Part shown: piece by piece, positions 1-7,531 of the stretch
Layout of the letters: the number at the start of each line of letters is the position of its first letter
Position numbering within the stretch: the stretch's first letter is position 1
Source of the DNA: Brachybacterium phenoliresistens
GTDB taxonomy: Bacteria; Actinomycetota; Actinomycetes; Actinomycetales; Dermabacteraceae
DNA length: 64,000 bases
Assembly: GCF_000576425.1 (NCBI RefSeq)
Contig: NZ_KK069988.1
Location: 291,976 to 355,975, forward strand
Direction: 5' to 3'
Position numbers and translations under genes: made by a program
The notes under the pieces: generated by a model
Databases searched by the model: none
What the model was told of the DNA's origin: nothing
What the model saw: the letters and a program-made list of their open reading frames with translations, nothing else

Positions 1-603
1 GGCCCCGAAGAGGTGCTTGAAGCTGTGCAGGTAGAGGTTCAGGCCCTCGAGGAGCAGCAGGGGGAAGAACAGCCAGCCCTGCCGCTTGGTGATCCACCGG
101 CTGAGCCCGCGGGAGGCGGCGGCGTCATCGGCCGTGAACGCGATCACGTCCACGGCGATGTCGGGGTCCTTGTCGACGCGGTTGGGGTTGCCGTGGTGGC
201 GGGTGTGCTTGGTCTCCCACCAGCTGTAGCTGAGGCCGATCATCCCCGCCAGCACCCGCGCCAGCAGCGTGTTGGACTTCCCGCCGGCCAGGACCTGGCG
301 GTGGCCGGCCTCATGGGCGACGAAGGCGACCTGGGTGAGGACCAGGCCGGAGACCCCGGCCACGATGAGCTGGAGCCAGCTGTCGCCGAGCAGCACGAAG
401 GCCGCGACGCAGGCGGCGCTGACCAGCGCGAGGACCGCCCCGAGCAGGATGTAGTACCAGCGCGCACGGCGCAGGAGGCCCTCGGCCTTCACGAGGTTCG
501 AGACCTCCATGAAGGCACGCAGCTGGGGAGGGAACGATCCCGCGTCCACGGGGGCGTGCGCGGGAGCGCCGGACGCGGGAGCGGGAAGGACGGTAGCGGT
601 CAT
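1..603 (-). CDS. Fatty acid desaturase, membrane di-iron type (3' end outside window)
   Basis: This is the N-terminal 201 residues of a membrane fatty acid desaturase, which introduces a double bond into an acyl chain using a di-iron centre. The first two histidine boxes are visible: HEAGH (H97-H101) and HTRHHGNPN (H133, H136, H137). Hydrophobic stretches lie around residues 50-72 and 78-95. The third histidine box would lie beyond the left edge. The ATG at 603 has a GAGGAG ribosome site a few bases upstream. The gene diverges from the pncA-like gene. Family assignment is firm; acyl-CoA versus phospholipid-linked substrate cannot be decided from this fragment. Confidence 0.9.
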   Translation of the reverse strand, partial: MTATVLPAPASGAPAHAPVDAGSFPPQLRAFMEVSNLVKAEGLLRRARWYYILLGAVLALVSAACVAAFVLLGDSWLQLIVAGVSGLVLTQVAFVAHEAGHRQVLAGGKSNTLLARVLAGMIGLSYSWWETKHTRHHGNPNRVDKDPDIAVDVIAFTADDAAASRGLSRWITKRQGWLFFPLLLLEGLNLYLHSFKHLFGA

Positions 604-781
604 GGGACTCCTCGGGTCGAGGTGACGCGTGGACCGCGCCGGGTTCGCCGAGGGGCTCCCCAACTCCTCCTACGGTACGGGCCGCGGCTGGGAGACGCGT
701 GCGCGATCCACGAGAACACCCCTGCCGCGCCCGCGCGACTACCATGGGACGACCCCCGGAACCTCGACAACGGAGCGAACC

Positions 782-1375
782 ATGGTCACCGCCCTTCTGA
801 TCGTCGATGCGCAGCTCGACTTCACCGAAGGGGGTGCGCTCGGCGTCGACGGGGCCACCGCGGCATTCCGGCGCACCGCAGAGATGCTCGCGCAGGCCCA
901 GGGCGAGGGCCGCCTGCTCCAGGAGTACCCCCTGATCGTCACGACGCAGGACTGGCACGTCGATCCGGGCTCGCACTGGTCCGAGCACCCCGACTACCTC
1001 GCCTCCTGGCCGGTGCACTGCCGCGCCGGATCTCCCGGGGCGGAGCTGAACCCGATCATCTCCGCGGCCCTGCGCACCGTCCCCCCGGAGAGGCTGGTGC
1101 GCATCACCAAGGGCGAGCACGAGGCCGCCTATTCCGGCTTCGAGGGGCACGACGCCTCCGGGACCCCGCTGGCCGAGCTGCTGCACGGGCGGGGCATCAC
1201 GGCGGTGGACGTGTGCGGGATCGCCACGGACCACTGCGTGCGGGCCACGGCCCTGGACGCCGTCTCCGCCGGGTTCTCGGTGCGGCTGCTGTCCGACCAG
1301 GTGGCCGCGGTCGACCCCGGCCGCGGCCAGTCGACCATCCAGGAGCTGCGCGAGGCCGGGGCGCTGATCGTCTGA
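782..1375 (+). CDS. pncA: Nicotinamidase / isochorismatase-family amidohydrolase (PncA-like)
   Basis: A 197-residue cysteine hydrolase that probably deamidates nicotinamide to nicotinate for NAD salvage. The catalytic triad is visible as D9 (in IVDAQLDF), K110 (in RITKGEHE) and C152 (in IATDHCVRA). The metal-binding stretch reads QDWHVD followed by a histidine and then PVHC, the PncA pattern. The length matches bacterial PncA. I chose the ATG at 782 because the family begins at this point; a longer in-frame reading from 629 adds residues unlike the family. The gene stands alone and diverges from the desaturase. Other isochorismatase-family amidases are possible, but the metal ligands favour nicotinamidase. 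Confidence 0.88.
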   Translation: MVTALLIVDAQLDFTEGGALGVDGATAAFRRTAEMLAQAQGEGRLLQEYPLIVTTQDWHVDPGSHWSEHPDYLASWPVHCRAGSPGAELNPIISAALRTVPPERLVRITKGEHEAAYSGFEGHDASGTPLAELLHGRGITAVDVCGIATDHCVRATALDAVSAGFSVRLLSDQVAAVDPGRGQSTIQELREAGALIV

Positions 1376-1450
1376 TCGGTGCCGACGTGGCATCGGTCAT
1401 AAACCCCCGGTCAGGGCGCTGTGGATGTGCGCCGGGCGCCCCGCCCCTGG

Positions 1451-1456
1451 TAGAGT
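1451..1456 (+). promoter_or_regulatory. Probable -10 element for tRNA-Asn
   Basis: TAGAGT fits the actinobacterial TAnnnT -10 pattern and would start transcription near 1463, six bases before the tRNA. No good -35 is visible. Confidence 0.5.
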
Positions 1457-1468
1457 TCTTCTCGTTGA

Positions 1469-1544
1469 TCCCGCGTAGCTCAATCGGCAGAGCATTCGAC
1501 TGTTAATCGAACGGTTACTGGTTCAAGTCCAGTCGCGGGAGCCA
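1469..1544 (+). tRNA. tRNA-Asn (GTT)
   Basis: A full cloverleaf can be drawn. The acceptor arm TCCCGCG pairs with CGCGGGA, and the anticodon loop CTGTTAA gives anticodon GTT. The T arm has GGTTCAAGTCC, and the discriminator G is followed by an encoded CCA. Confidence 0.96.
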
Positions 1545-1640
1545 TTGCCCCCAGGTCAGCCCCGGATCCGTCCGGGGCTGACCTGTTTGCTCCCACCGTC
1601 GCTCCGCTCCGTCCGATCCCTGCCGCAGGAGGATCCCCGC

Positions 1641-2147
1641 GTGACCACCATGCCGGATGACCGGTTCGAGCTGCCCGAGGCCTTCGGCGACGGGTCCGTC
1701 TGGGCCGACCGCGTGGCCGAGCGCAGCTACGTCGGCCGCAATCGCCGCGGCGTCGAGATCCCCATCGGCTCCGGCGAGGGCCAGATCAACCCGGGGGAGC
1801 TGCTCAAGCTCGCCCTGATCGGCTGCGCCGGGATGAGCGCCGACTTCGCCATCGGCCGCCGCCTGGGCCCCGACTTCGCCGCCCGGCTGTGGGCCCACGG
1901 GGTGGCGGACCCGGAGACGGATCGCTACGCCGAGATCGGCGAGCAGATCCAGCTGGACCTGGAGGGCCTGGACGACGCGGGCCTGGCGCGCCTGGTGACG
2001 GTGATCGGCCGCGCCATCGACGCGGGCTGCACCGTGCAGCGCACCGTGGAGCCCGGGGTCGCCGTCCACCACACCGTCCTGGGCGCGGAGCCCGCCCCGC
2101 CCGCACCCGTCACCGAGACCGATCCGTCCGAGGAGACCCCGGCATGA
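1641..2147 (+). CDS. OsmC-like family protein
   Basis: A 168-residue protein of the OsmC/Ohr superfamily, small thiol-dependent peroxidases or related proteins. The recognisable core is [19 protein letters not shown], matching the family pattern of a Pro-x-Glu-Leu-Leu helix ending in Gly-Cys. That cysteine would be the peroxidatic one. The second cysteine, in [11 protein letters not shown], lies in the second half as in OsmC proteins. The GTG at 1641 is chosen because AGGAGG lies seven bases upstream; an ATG at 1650 has no better site. The stop overlaps the def start by four bases, so the two are translationally coupled. Substrate is unknown. Confidence 0.78.
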   Translation: MTTMPDDRFELPEAFGDGSVWADRVAERSYVGRNRRGVEIPIGSGEGQINPGELLKLALIGCAGMSADFAIGRRLGPDFAARLWAHGVADPETDRYAEIGEQIQLDLEGLDDAGLARLVTVIGRAIDAGCTVQRTVEPGVAVHHTVLGAEPAPPAPVTETDPSEETPA

Positions 2148-2632
2148 CCTACCGCGACATCCGAGTCGTCGGCGATCCCGTCCTGCGCACCGCGTGCGAC
2201 CCGATCACCCGCATCACCGACGGCGTGCGCACCCTCGTGGCGGACCTCCTCGAGACCGTGGACGAGGACGGCCGGGCCGGTCTCGCCGCGAACCAGATCG
2301 GCGTGTCGCTGCGGGCGTTCTCCTACAACATCGAGGAGATCGGCCTGGGGTACATCCTCAACCCCCGCATCGTCGAGGTCTCCGAGGAGACGCAGGACGG
2401 CGAGGAGGGCTGCCTGTCCGTGCCGGGGCTGTGGTACCCGCGCACCCGGGCCGCCTTCGCCCGCTGCGTCGGCACCGATCTGGAGGGCCGCGAGGTCGAG
2501 ATCGCGGGCGAGGGGATCGTCGCCCGGCTCATCGAGCACGAGGTCGGCCACCTGGACGGAGAGCTCTACATCGACGGGCTCGAGCGCACGGTGCGCAAGC
2601 GCGCGTTGCGAGATATCCGCGAGAAGCTCTAG
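2144..2632 (+). CDS. def: Peptide deformylase
   Basis: A 162-residue metalloprotease that removes the N-formyl group from nascent proteins at the ribosome. All three family motifs are present: GLAANQIGV (motif 1), EGCLSVP (motif 2, with the metal-binding cysteine) and HEVGHLDG (motif 3, HExxH). Glycine at the fourth position of motif 3 is common in actinobacterial deformylases. The ATG overlaps the stop of the OsmC-like gene (ATGA), so the pair forms an operon. Confidence 0.95.
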   Translation: MTYRDIRVVGDPVLRTACDPITRITDGVRTLVADLLETVDEDGRAGLAANQIGVSLRAFSYNIEEIGLGYILNPRIVEVSEETQDGEEGCLSVPGLWYPRTRAAFARCVGTDLEGREVEIAGEGIVARLIEHEVGHLDGELYIDGLERTVRKRALRDIREKL

Positions 2633-2635
2633 TCT
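2606..2635 (+). promoter_or_regulatory. Candidate promoter for the DUF3145 gene inside the def 3' end
   Basis: TTGCGA (2606-2611) and TAGTCT (2630-2635) are separated by 18 bases and lie across the def stop codon. They would start transcription near 2642, upstream of the DUF3145 ribosome site. Confidence 0.5.
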
Positions 2636-2717
2636 GGGCGGGCACGCACCGTGCTCGCCTCGTTCCGAGGGAACCGTTCCGTTGGGGAAGACGTGATCGG
2701 AAACCGGAAGGAACGCG

Positions 2718-3209
2718 ATGACTCACGGTGTGCTGTTCATCCACTCCGCGCCGCGCGCCCTGGCACCGCATATCGAATGGGCCGCCAGCGGAGTTCTCGG
2801 CGTGCCCGCGAAGATCCGCTGGGAGGATCAGCCGGTGGGCCGCAGCCTGGTGCGCGCCGAGCTCGGCTGGCGCGGCGGCGGCGACACCGGCGCGCGCCTG
2901 GTGAGCGCCCTGCGCGGCATGGACGAGGTCCGCTTCGAGGTGGTCCAGGAGGCCACCCCCGTCTCCGACGGCGCCCGCTGGAGCTGCACCCCGGAGCTGG
3001 GCATCCATCACGCAGCGACCGACCGCGCGGGCAACACCGTGCTCACCGAGGATCGCGTGCGCGGCTGCATCGACCGCGCCGAGGGGGATCCGCGCGCCCT
3101 GGTGCGCGAGCTCGGCATCGCGCTCGGCGAGCCGTGGGACGAGGACCTCGAGATCTACCGCCACGCCGGCGAGGGCGTGCCGATGCGCTGGCTGACCCGC
3201 GTGAGCTGA
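2718..3209 (+). CDS. DUF3145 family protein
   Basis: A 163-residue cytosolic protein that I recognise as the DUF3145 family, an actinobacterial family of unknown function. Typical features are the opening GVLFIHSAPRALAPHIEWA, the central PVSDGARWSCTPELGIH and the closing EPWDEDLEIYRHAGEGVPMRWL. No enzyme motif or membrane segment is seen. It follows def after 85 bases, probably from its own promoter, and converges on fabF with a strong hairpin between them. No function can be given. Confidence 0.82.
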   Translation: MTHGVLFIHSAPRALAPHIEWAASGVLGVPAKIRWEDQPVGRSLVRAELGWRGGGDTGARLVSALRGMDEVRFEVVQEATPVSDGARWSCTPELGIHHAATDRAGNTVLTEDRVRGCIDRAEGDPRALVRELGIALGEPWDEDLEIYRHAGEGVPMRWLTRVS

Positions 3210-3258
3210 CCGGTCCGCCCACGACCGCGGCGATGCCGGCCGTCTCCGGGAGCAGACG

Positions 3259-3297
3259 AGGACGGGGCGCCCACCGATGCGGTGGGCGCCCCGTCCT
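3259..3297. terminator. Bidirectional terminator between DUF3145 and fabF
   Basis: A perfect 17-bp inverted repeat (3259-3275 and 3281-3297) with a five-base loop lies between two convergent genes. There is no long T tract, as is usual in GC-rich actinobacteria. Confidence 0.85.
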
Positions 3298-3320
3298 GCA
3301 CGGCGCTGCGGCCGGGCCGC

Positions 3321-4562
3321 TCAGGCGGTCGTGACCACCACGGCCACGTCATGGCCGCCGAAGCCGAAGGCGTTGTTGAGCACGGCGAAGTCCCCGGCGG
3401 GCAGGTTCTGCGGCGCATTGGCCGCGATGCGCATCGGCACATCGGGGTCCAGGTTCTCGATGTTGATGCTGGGCGGGGCCACCCGGTGGTGGGCGGCGAG
3501 CACCGAGAACACGGTCTCGAGCGCGCCGGCGCCGCCGAGCAGATGGCCGGTCATCGACTTGGTCGAGGACACCACGGCCTGGTCCGTCGTCCCGTCGAGG
3601 GCCTTGACCACGGCGTTCAGCTCGCCGATGTCCCCCAGCGGGGTCGAGGTGCCGTGGGCGTTGACGTGCGCGACGTCGATCGCGGAGACGCCCGCGTCCT
3701 GCACCGCCTCGCGGATCGCGCGAGACTGGCCGTCCACCGAGGGGGCGGAGATGTGGTGGGCGTCCGAGGCCATGCCGCGGCCGGCGACGTACCCGTAGAT
3801 GCGCGCACCGCGGGCCTTGGCGTGCTCCTCCGACTCGAGGACCAGGATCGCCGCGCCCTCGCCGAGGACGAAGCCGTCGCGGTCCTTGTCGTAGGGCCGG
3901 GAGGCGTGCTCCGGATCGTCCGTGCGGGTGGACAGCGCGCGGATGTTCGCGAAGCCGGCCAGCGGCAGCGGATGGATGCAGGACTCGGTGCCGCCGGCGA
4001 CCACGACGTCGGCGCGGCCGCTGCGGATCATGTCCAGCGCGCCCGCGACGGCCTCGGCGCCCGAGGCGCAGGCCGAGACGGGGGTGTGCGCGCCCGCCTG
4101 CGCGCCCAGGTCCAGCTCGATGTGCGCGGCCGAGGAGTTGGCCATCAGCATGGGCACGGTGAAGGGGTTCACGCGGCGTGCGCCGCGCTCCTTGACCACG
4201 TCCCACTGGTCCAGGATCGTCCAGACCCCGCCGATCCCGGTGCCCACGACCACACCGAGGCGGGTCGGGTCCATCTCCGGGGTGCCGGCGTCGGCCCAGG
4301 CCTCCCGGGCCGCGATCATGGCGAACTGGCCGCTGGGGTCGAGCTTCTTCGCCTCGGGGCGGGAGAGCACGTCGAAGGGGTCCAGGGAGACGGAGCAGGC
4401 GAAGTCGACGGAGAGGCCGTACCGCTCCTTCCAGTCGTTGTCGAGCGTGCGGGCCGTCGACGTGCCGGCGAGGGCGGCGTCCCAGGTCGACGCCACATCG
4501 GCGCCGAGCGGATTGACGGTCCCGAGGCCGGTGACGGCGACACGGGTGGTGGAAGCGGACAT
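3321..4562 (-). CDS. fabF: Beta-ketoacyl-ACP synthase II
   Basis: A 413-residue condensing enzyme that elongates acyl-ACP with malonyl-ACP in type II fatty acid synthesis. The Cys-His-His triad is visible: C165 in VSACASGAE, H303 in NAHGTSTPLGD and H340 in SMTGHLLGG. The glycine-rich C-terminal loop NNAFGFGGHD is intact. The start at 4562 has GGAGG upstream and gives the usual FabF N-terminus; a longer reading from 4652 adds unrelated residues. It is the last gene of the fabD-fabH-acpP-fabF group and is separated from acpP by a strong hairpin. Confidence 0.96.
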   Translation of the reverse strand: MSASTTRVAVTGLGTVNPLGADVASTWDAALAGTSTARTLDNDWKERYGLSVDFACSVSLDPFDVLSRPEAKKLDPSGQFAMIAAREAWADAGTPEMDPTRLGVVVGTGIGGVWTILDQWDVVKERGARRVNPFTVPMLMANSSAAHIELDLGAQAGAHTPVSACASGAEAVAGALDMIRSGRADVVVAGGTESCIHPLPLAGFANIRALSTRTDDPEHASRPYDKDRDGFVLGEGAAILVLESEEHAKARGARIYGYVAGRGMASDAHHISAPSVDGQSRAIREAVQDAGVSAIDVAHVNAHGTSTPLGDIGELNAVVKALDGTTDQAVVSSTKSMTGHLLGGAGALETVFSVLAAHHRVAPPSINIENLDPDVPMRIAANAPQNLPAGDFAVLNNAFGFGGHDVAVVVTTA

Positions 4563-4636
4563 CGAGGACCTCCGGGTCGACGGTGTGGCGGGATGGGCGG
4601 GCGGTCGCTGCGCAGGAACAGCGGGGGAATGCAGGG

Positions 4637-4674
4637 AGCGCCCGGGATGCACCCGCTGGGGTGCCCCGGGCGCT
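4637..4674 (-). promoter_or_regulatory. Strong hairpin between acpP and fabF (attenuator or processing site)
   Basis: A 10-bp stem (4637-4646 with 4665-4674), a two-base bulge and a second 6-bp stem (4649-4654 with 4659-4664) close on a four-base loop. It sits just after the acpP stop in the direction of transcription. It could act as a partial terminator or an mRNA 3' stabiliser and set the ratio of ACP to FabF. Confidence 0.6.
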
Positions 4675-4681
4675 GCCGGGT

Positions 4682-4930
4682 TCAGGCCTGCGCGCCCGCG
4701 ATGTACTTGACGGCGTCGCCGACGGTGGCGAGGTTCTTGACCTCTTCGTCGGGGATGCGCACCTCGAACTTCTCCTCCGCGTTGACGACGATGGTCATCA
4801 TGGAGATGGAGTCGATGTCGAGGTCATCGGTGAAGGACTTCTCCAGGAGGACGTCCTCCGTGGCGACACCGGTCTCCTCGTTGACGATCTCAGCGAGTCC
4901 GGCGAGGATCTCGTCTTCCGTGTGTGCCAT
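4682..4930 (-). CDS. acpP: Acyl carrier protein
   Basis: An 82-residue acidic protein carrying the growing acyl chain on a 4'-phosphopantetheine arm. The attachment serine is S41 in the DIDSIS motif, followed by the recognition helix. The size and pI match AcpP. It lies between fabH and fabF in the standard actinobacterial order. Hairpins after its stop suggest its transcript level is set separately from fabF. Confidence 0.97.
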   Translation of the reverse strand: MAHTEDEILAGLAEIVNEETGVATEDVLLEKSFTDDLDIDSISMMTIVVNAEEKFEVRIPDEEVKNLATVGDAVKYIAGAQA

Positions 4931-5046
4931 GGGGTCTCCTTATTTCTGTGGACTGTGTTGGCAAGGAAAGAGTACCCGCGACGGCGGGCGGGGAAGGGCT
5001 CCGCGCCGCGCGTCGTGGGAACGGGAGGTGATCTGCGCCCTGTCGG

Positions 5047-6048
5047 TCAGGGCAGGATCACCACCTGGCCCGCGTAGGCCAGGCCGGCTCCGAAGCCGAA
5101 CTGCACGAGGACGTCGCCGCTTCTGGCGGAGCCCTCCTCGAGCAGGCGATGGGTGGCCAGCGGGATCGACGCCGCGGAGGTGTTCCCCGTCTCGGCGATG
5201 TCCCGGCCGACGACGACCGAGTCCGGCAGCTTCAGCTGTTTGACCAGCTCGTCGATGATGCGCATGTTCGCCTGGTGGGGGACGAACACGTCGATGTCCT
5301 CGGTGGTGAGGCCGGACTGCTCGAGCGCCTCGCGGATCTTCTGGGCGGTGTGCCAGACGGCCCACCGGAAGACGGTGCGGCCGTCCTGCTCGAGGGTGGG
5401 CCAGGGGGTCTTCCCGTCGCGGTAGTCGATGAGGGACCCCGTCATCCGGATCGTGTCCCAGTTCTCGCTGCCGCTGCCCCAGACGGTGGGCCCGATGAGG
5501 GGCTCGTCACTTGCGCCCACCACCGCGGCGCCGGCGCCGTCGCCCAGCAGGAAGGAGATCGACCGGTCGGTGGGGGAGACGAAGTCGGAGAGCTTCTCCG
5601 CGCCGATGACGAGGACGTGGCGCGCGCTGCCCGAGCGGATCAGGGCATCGGCCTGGCCGATGCCGTAGCAGAACCCCGCGCAGGCGGCGGAGATGTCGTA
5701 GGCGATGAGGTCGGGCCGGCCCAGCTTCCCGGCCAGCAGGGTCGCCAGCGACGGCGTCGCGTACGGGAAGCTGATCGTGGAGACGATGATCGCATCGAGC
5801 TGCTCGATGTCGATCCCGGACTTCTCGATCGCCTCGCGGCCGGCCTGCTCGGCGAGGTCCTTCACGCCCACCTCGGCGCTCGCCCGGGTGCGGGTGACGA
5901 TGCCGGTGCGCTGGCGGATCCACTCGTCGGAGGAGTCGATGGGGCCGACGAGGTCGTCGTTGGGGACGCTGAGGTCGCCGCGGGCTGCGCCGTAGGCGAG
6001 GACGCGGGAGCCGGGGACGGTGGCGCGGGGGCGCAGGCTCGGGGCCAT
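5047..6048 (-). CDS. fabH: Beta-ketoacyl-ACP synthase III
   Basis: A 333-residue enzyme that starts fatty acid synthesis by condensing an acyl-CoA primer with malonyl-ACP. In actinobacteria it usually accepts branched primers as well as acetyl-CoA. The triad is C123 (SAACAGFCYG), H258 (VPHQANMRI) and N289 (ETGNTSAAS). The ATG lies two bases after the fabD stop, so the genes are coupled. The same frame stays open far upstream through fabD, but residues before this ATG do not resemble FabH. Confidence 0.96.
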   Translation of the reverse strand: MAPSLRPRATVPGSRVLAYGAARGDLSVPNDDLVGPIDSSDEWIRQRTGIVTRTRASAEVGVKDLAEQAGREAIEKSGIDIEQLDAIIVSTISFPYATPSLATLLAGKLGRPDLIAYDISAACAGFCYGIGQADALIRSGSARHVLVIGAEKLSDFVSPTDRSISFLLGDGAGAAVVGASDEPLIGPTVWGSGSENWDTIRMTGSLIDYRDGKTPWPTLEQDGRTVFRWAVWHTAQKIREALEQSGLTTEDIDVFVPHQANMRIIDELVKQLKLPDSVVVGRDIAETGNTSAASIPLATHRLLEEGSARSGDVLVQFGFGAGLAYAGQVVILP

Positions 6049-6050
6049 GC

Positions 6051-7031
6051 TCAGGCCTCCTCGTCCGATGCGGAGGACGCCTCGGCGGCGGCATGCTCGG
6101 CGACGAGCGCCCGGGCGGCCTCGAGGTCGTCCGGGGTGCTGAGGTTCGCCAGCGCCGTGCCCTTCAGCTCGCGCTTGGCCAGACCGGTGAGCGTGCCGGC
6201 GGGGTTCACCTCGAGGATCGCCGTCACGCCGCGCTCGGCGAAGACGCGCATGCACGCCTCCCAGTCCACGGGGGCGGCGACCTGCTGGACGATCAGGTCG
6301 AGGTAGCGGGAGCCGTCGGTGAGGACCTCGCCGCCGGCGTTGGAGACCAGCGGGCGGTCCTCGCGGGCGTCGGCCGGGGACAGGGAGGGGGCGAACTCCG
6401 CGAGGGTCGAGCGGGCCGGCTCCATGTACCGGGTGTGGAAGGCGCCGGCGACCTGCAGCGGGATCACGCGGGCGCGCGCCGGGGCGTTCTCGGCCAGGGC
6501 GGAGATCGCTGCGGCGGCGCCGGCGGCGACGACCTGGCCGGAGGAGTTGAGGTTCGCCGGGGCCAGCCCCTGCGCCTCGATCGCGGCGAGGACCTCCTCG
6601 CGCACCCCGCCGACGACGGCGGCCATGGAGGTGGGCTCCGCGGCCGCGGCCTCGGCCATGGCACGCGAGCGCACCGCGACCAGGCGCAGCGCGTCCTCGG
6701 GGGAGAGCACCCCCGCCAGCGCGCTGGCGGTGACCTCGCCGACGCTGTGCCCGGCCAGCAGCGCCGGGGCGCTCGAGCTCGCGAAGGAGCCGGCCCGGTA
6801 CTGCGTGCCGAGGGCATCGGCGGCGATCACGCCGGCGGCGACCAGCAGCGGCTGGGCCACGGCGGTGTCCCGGATCGTGTCGGCATCGGACTGCGTGCCG
6901 TGGGCGATCAGGTCGATGCCGGCGGCCTCGGAGTAGGCGGCGAGGGATTCCCGGACGCCCGGGAGCTCCAGCCACGGAGCGAGGAAGCCGGGCTTCTGGG
7001 CGCCCTGGCCGGGACAGACGATGGCGAGCAC
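6051..7031 (-). CDS. fabD: Malonyl-CoA:ACP transacylase
   Basis: A 326-residue acyltransferase that loads malonyl groups onto ACP. Visible motifs are CPGQGAQKPG at the N-terminus, the nucleophilic elbow GHSVGE with S96, and AFHT with the catalytic histidine. It starts with GTG at 7031, preceded by GGGAGG. The C-terminus carries an Ala/Glu-rich tail of about 15 residues. It leads the fab group and follows the GntR-type regulator gene after 72 bases. Confidence 0.95.
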   Translation of the reverse strand: MLAIVCPGQGAQKPGFLAPWLELPGVRESLAAYSEAAGIDLIAHGTQSDADTIRDTAVAQPLLVAAGVIAADALGTQYRAGSFASSSAPALLAGHSVGEVTASALAGVLSPEDALRLVAVRSRAMAEAAAAEPTSMAAVVGGVREEVLAAIEAQGLAPANLNSSGQVVAAGAAAAISALAENAPARARVIPLQVAGAFHTRYMEPARSTLAEFAPSLSPADAREDRPLVSNAGGEVLTDGSRYLDLIVQQVAAPVDWEACMRVFAERGVTAILEVNPAGTLTGLAKRELKGTALANLSTPDDLEAARALVAEHAAAEASSASDEEA

Positions 7032-7103
7032 GGGAACCTCCCACGGTTCGGGTGATGGGGGACGGGGGAGGGCGCGGCGGGGGCCGCGCCCGGGGGTGCA
7101 GGC

Positions 7104-7520
7104 TCAGCCGCCGACGGCGGAGAGCGTGCGCAGCTCGGCGTGGACCTGGGCCAGGGCGTCCTCGTGCGAGAGGCCCAGCTCGGTCGCGAGCACAGCGTAC
7201 TCGCGCGCGGCGGACTCGATGCGGCCGGACACGTCGTCCAGCGGGGAGACGACCGTGCCGGCGCGGCCGCGGGTCATCACCAGGCCCGCCTCCTCGAGGC
7301 GGCGGAAGGCCTTGGCGACGGTGTTCACGGCGACGCCGAGGTCCGCGGCCAGCGCGCGGACCGTGGGCAGCCGGGTCCCGGGCGGCAGCGTCCCGGCCTG
7401 GATGGCGCGGGACAGGCACACCTGGATCTGGCGCACGGGGGGCGAGGCGACGCCCCGATCCACCGCGACGAGCCCGTCCAGGGCGGTCGTCACGGTGGCC
7501 GGGGCGGTCTGCTCGCTCAC
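7104..7520 (-). CDS. GntR-family transcriptional regulator, short YtrA-like type
   Basis: A DNA-binding regulator of about 138 residues. The N-terminal two thirds form a GntR winged helix (LPPGTRLPTVRALAADLGVAVNTVAKAFRRLEEAGLV then a wing ending RGRAGTVV). Only about 45 helical residues follow, typical of the YtrA subgroup, which lacks a large effector domain. The start is uncertain: GTG at 7520 is the best codon but has no clear ribosome site. Because it begins 11 bases after the aceE stop, it may be translated by coupling. It sits where many actinobacteria have the unrelated FasR-type activator before fabD, so control of the fab genes or aceE is plausible but unproven. Confidence 0.85.
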   Translation of the reverse strand: MSEQTAPATVTTALDGLVAVDRGVASPPVRQIQVCLSRAIQAGTLPPGTRLPTVRALAADLGVAVNTVAKAFRRLEEAGLVMTRGRAGTVVSPLDDVSGRIESAAREYAVLATELGLSHEDALAQVHAELRTLSAVGG

Positions 7521-7531
7521 GGGCAGGGCGC

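Noticed and set aside
2526..2549. Peptide deformylase motif 3 reads HEVGH rather than HExDH
   Set aside because: Glycine at this position also occurs in mycobacterial deformylase, and both zinc histidines and the glutamate are intact, so activity is expected.
5047..7419. A 790-codon frame running through fabH and far upstream across fabD
   Set aside because: Only the part after the ATG at 6048 is FabH. The upstream part is a shadow of fabD in another frame, caused by high GC content.
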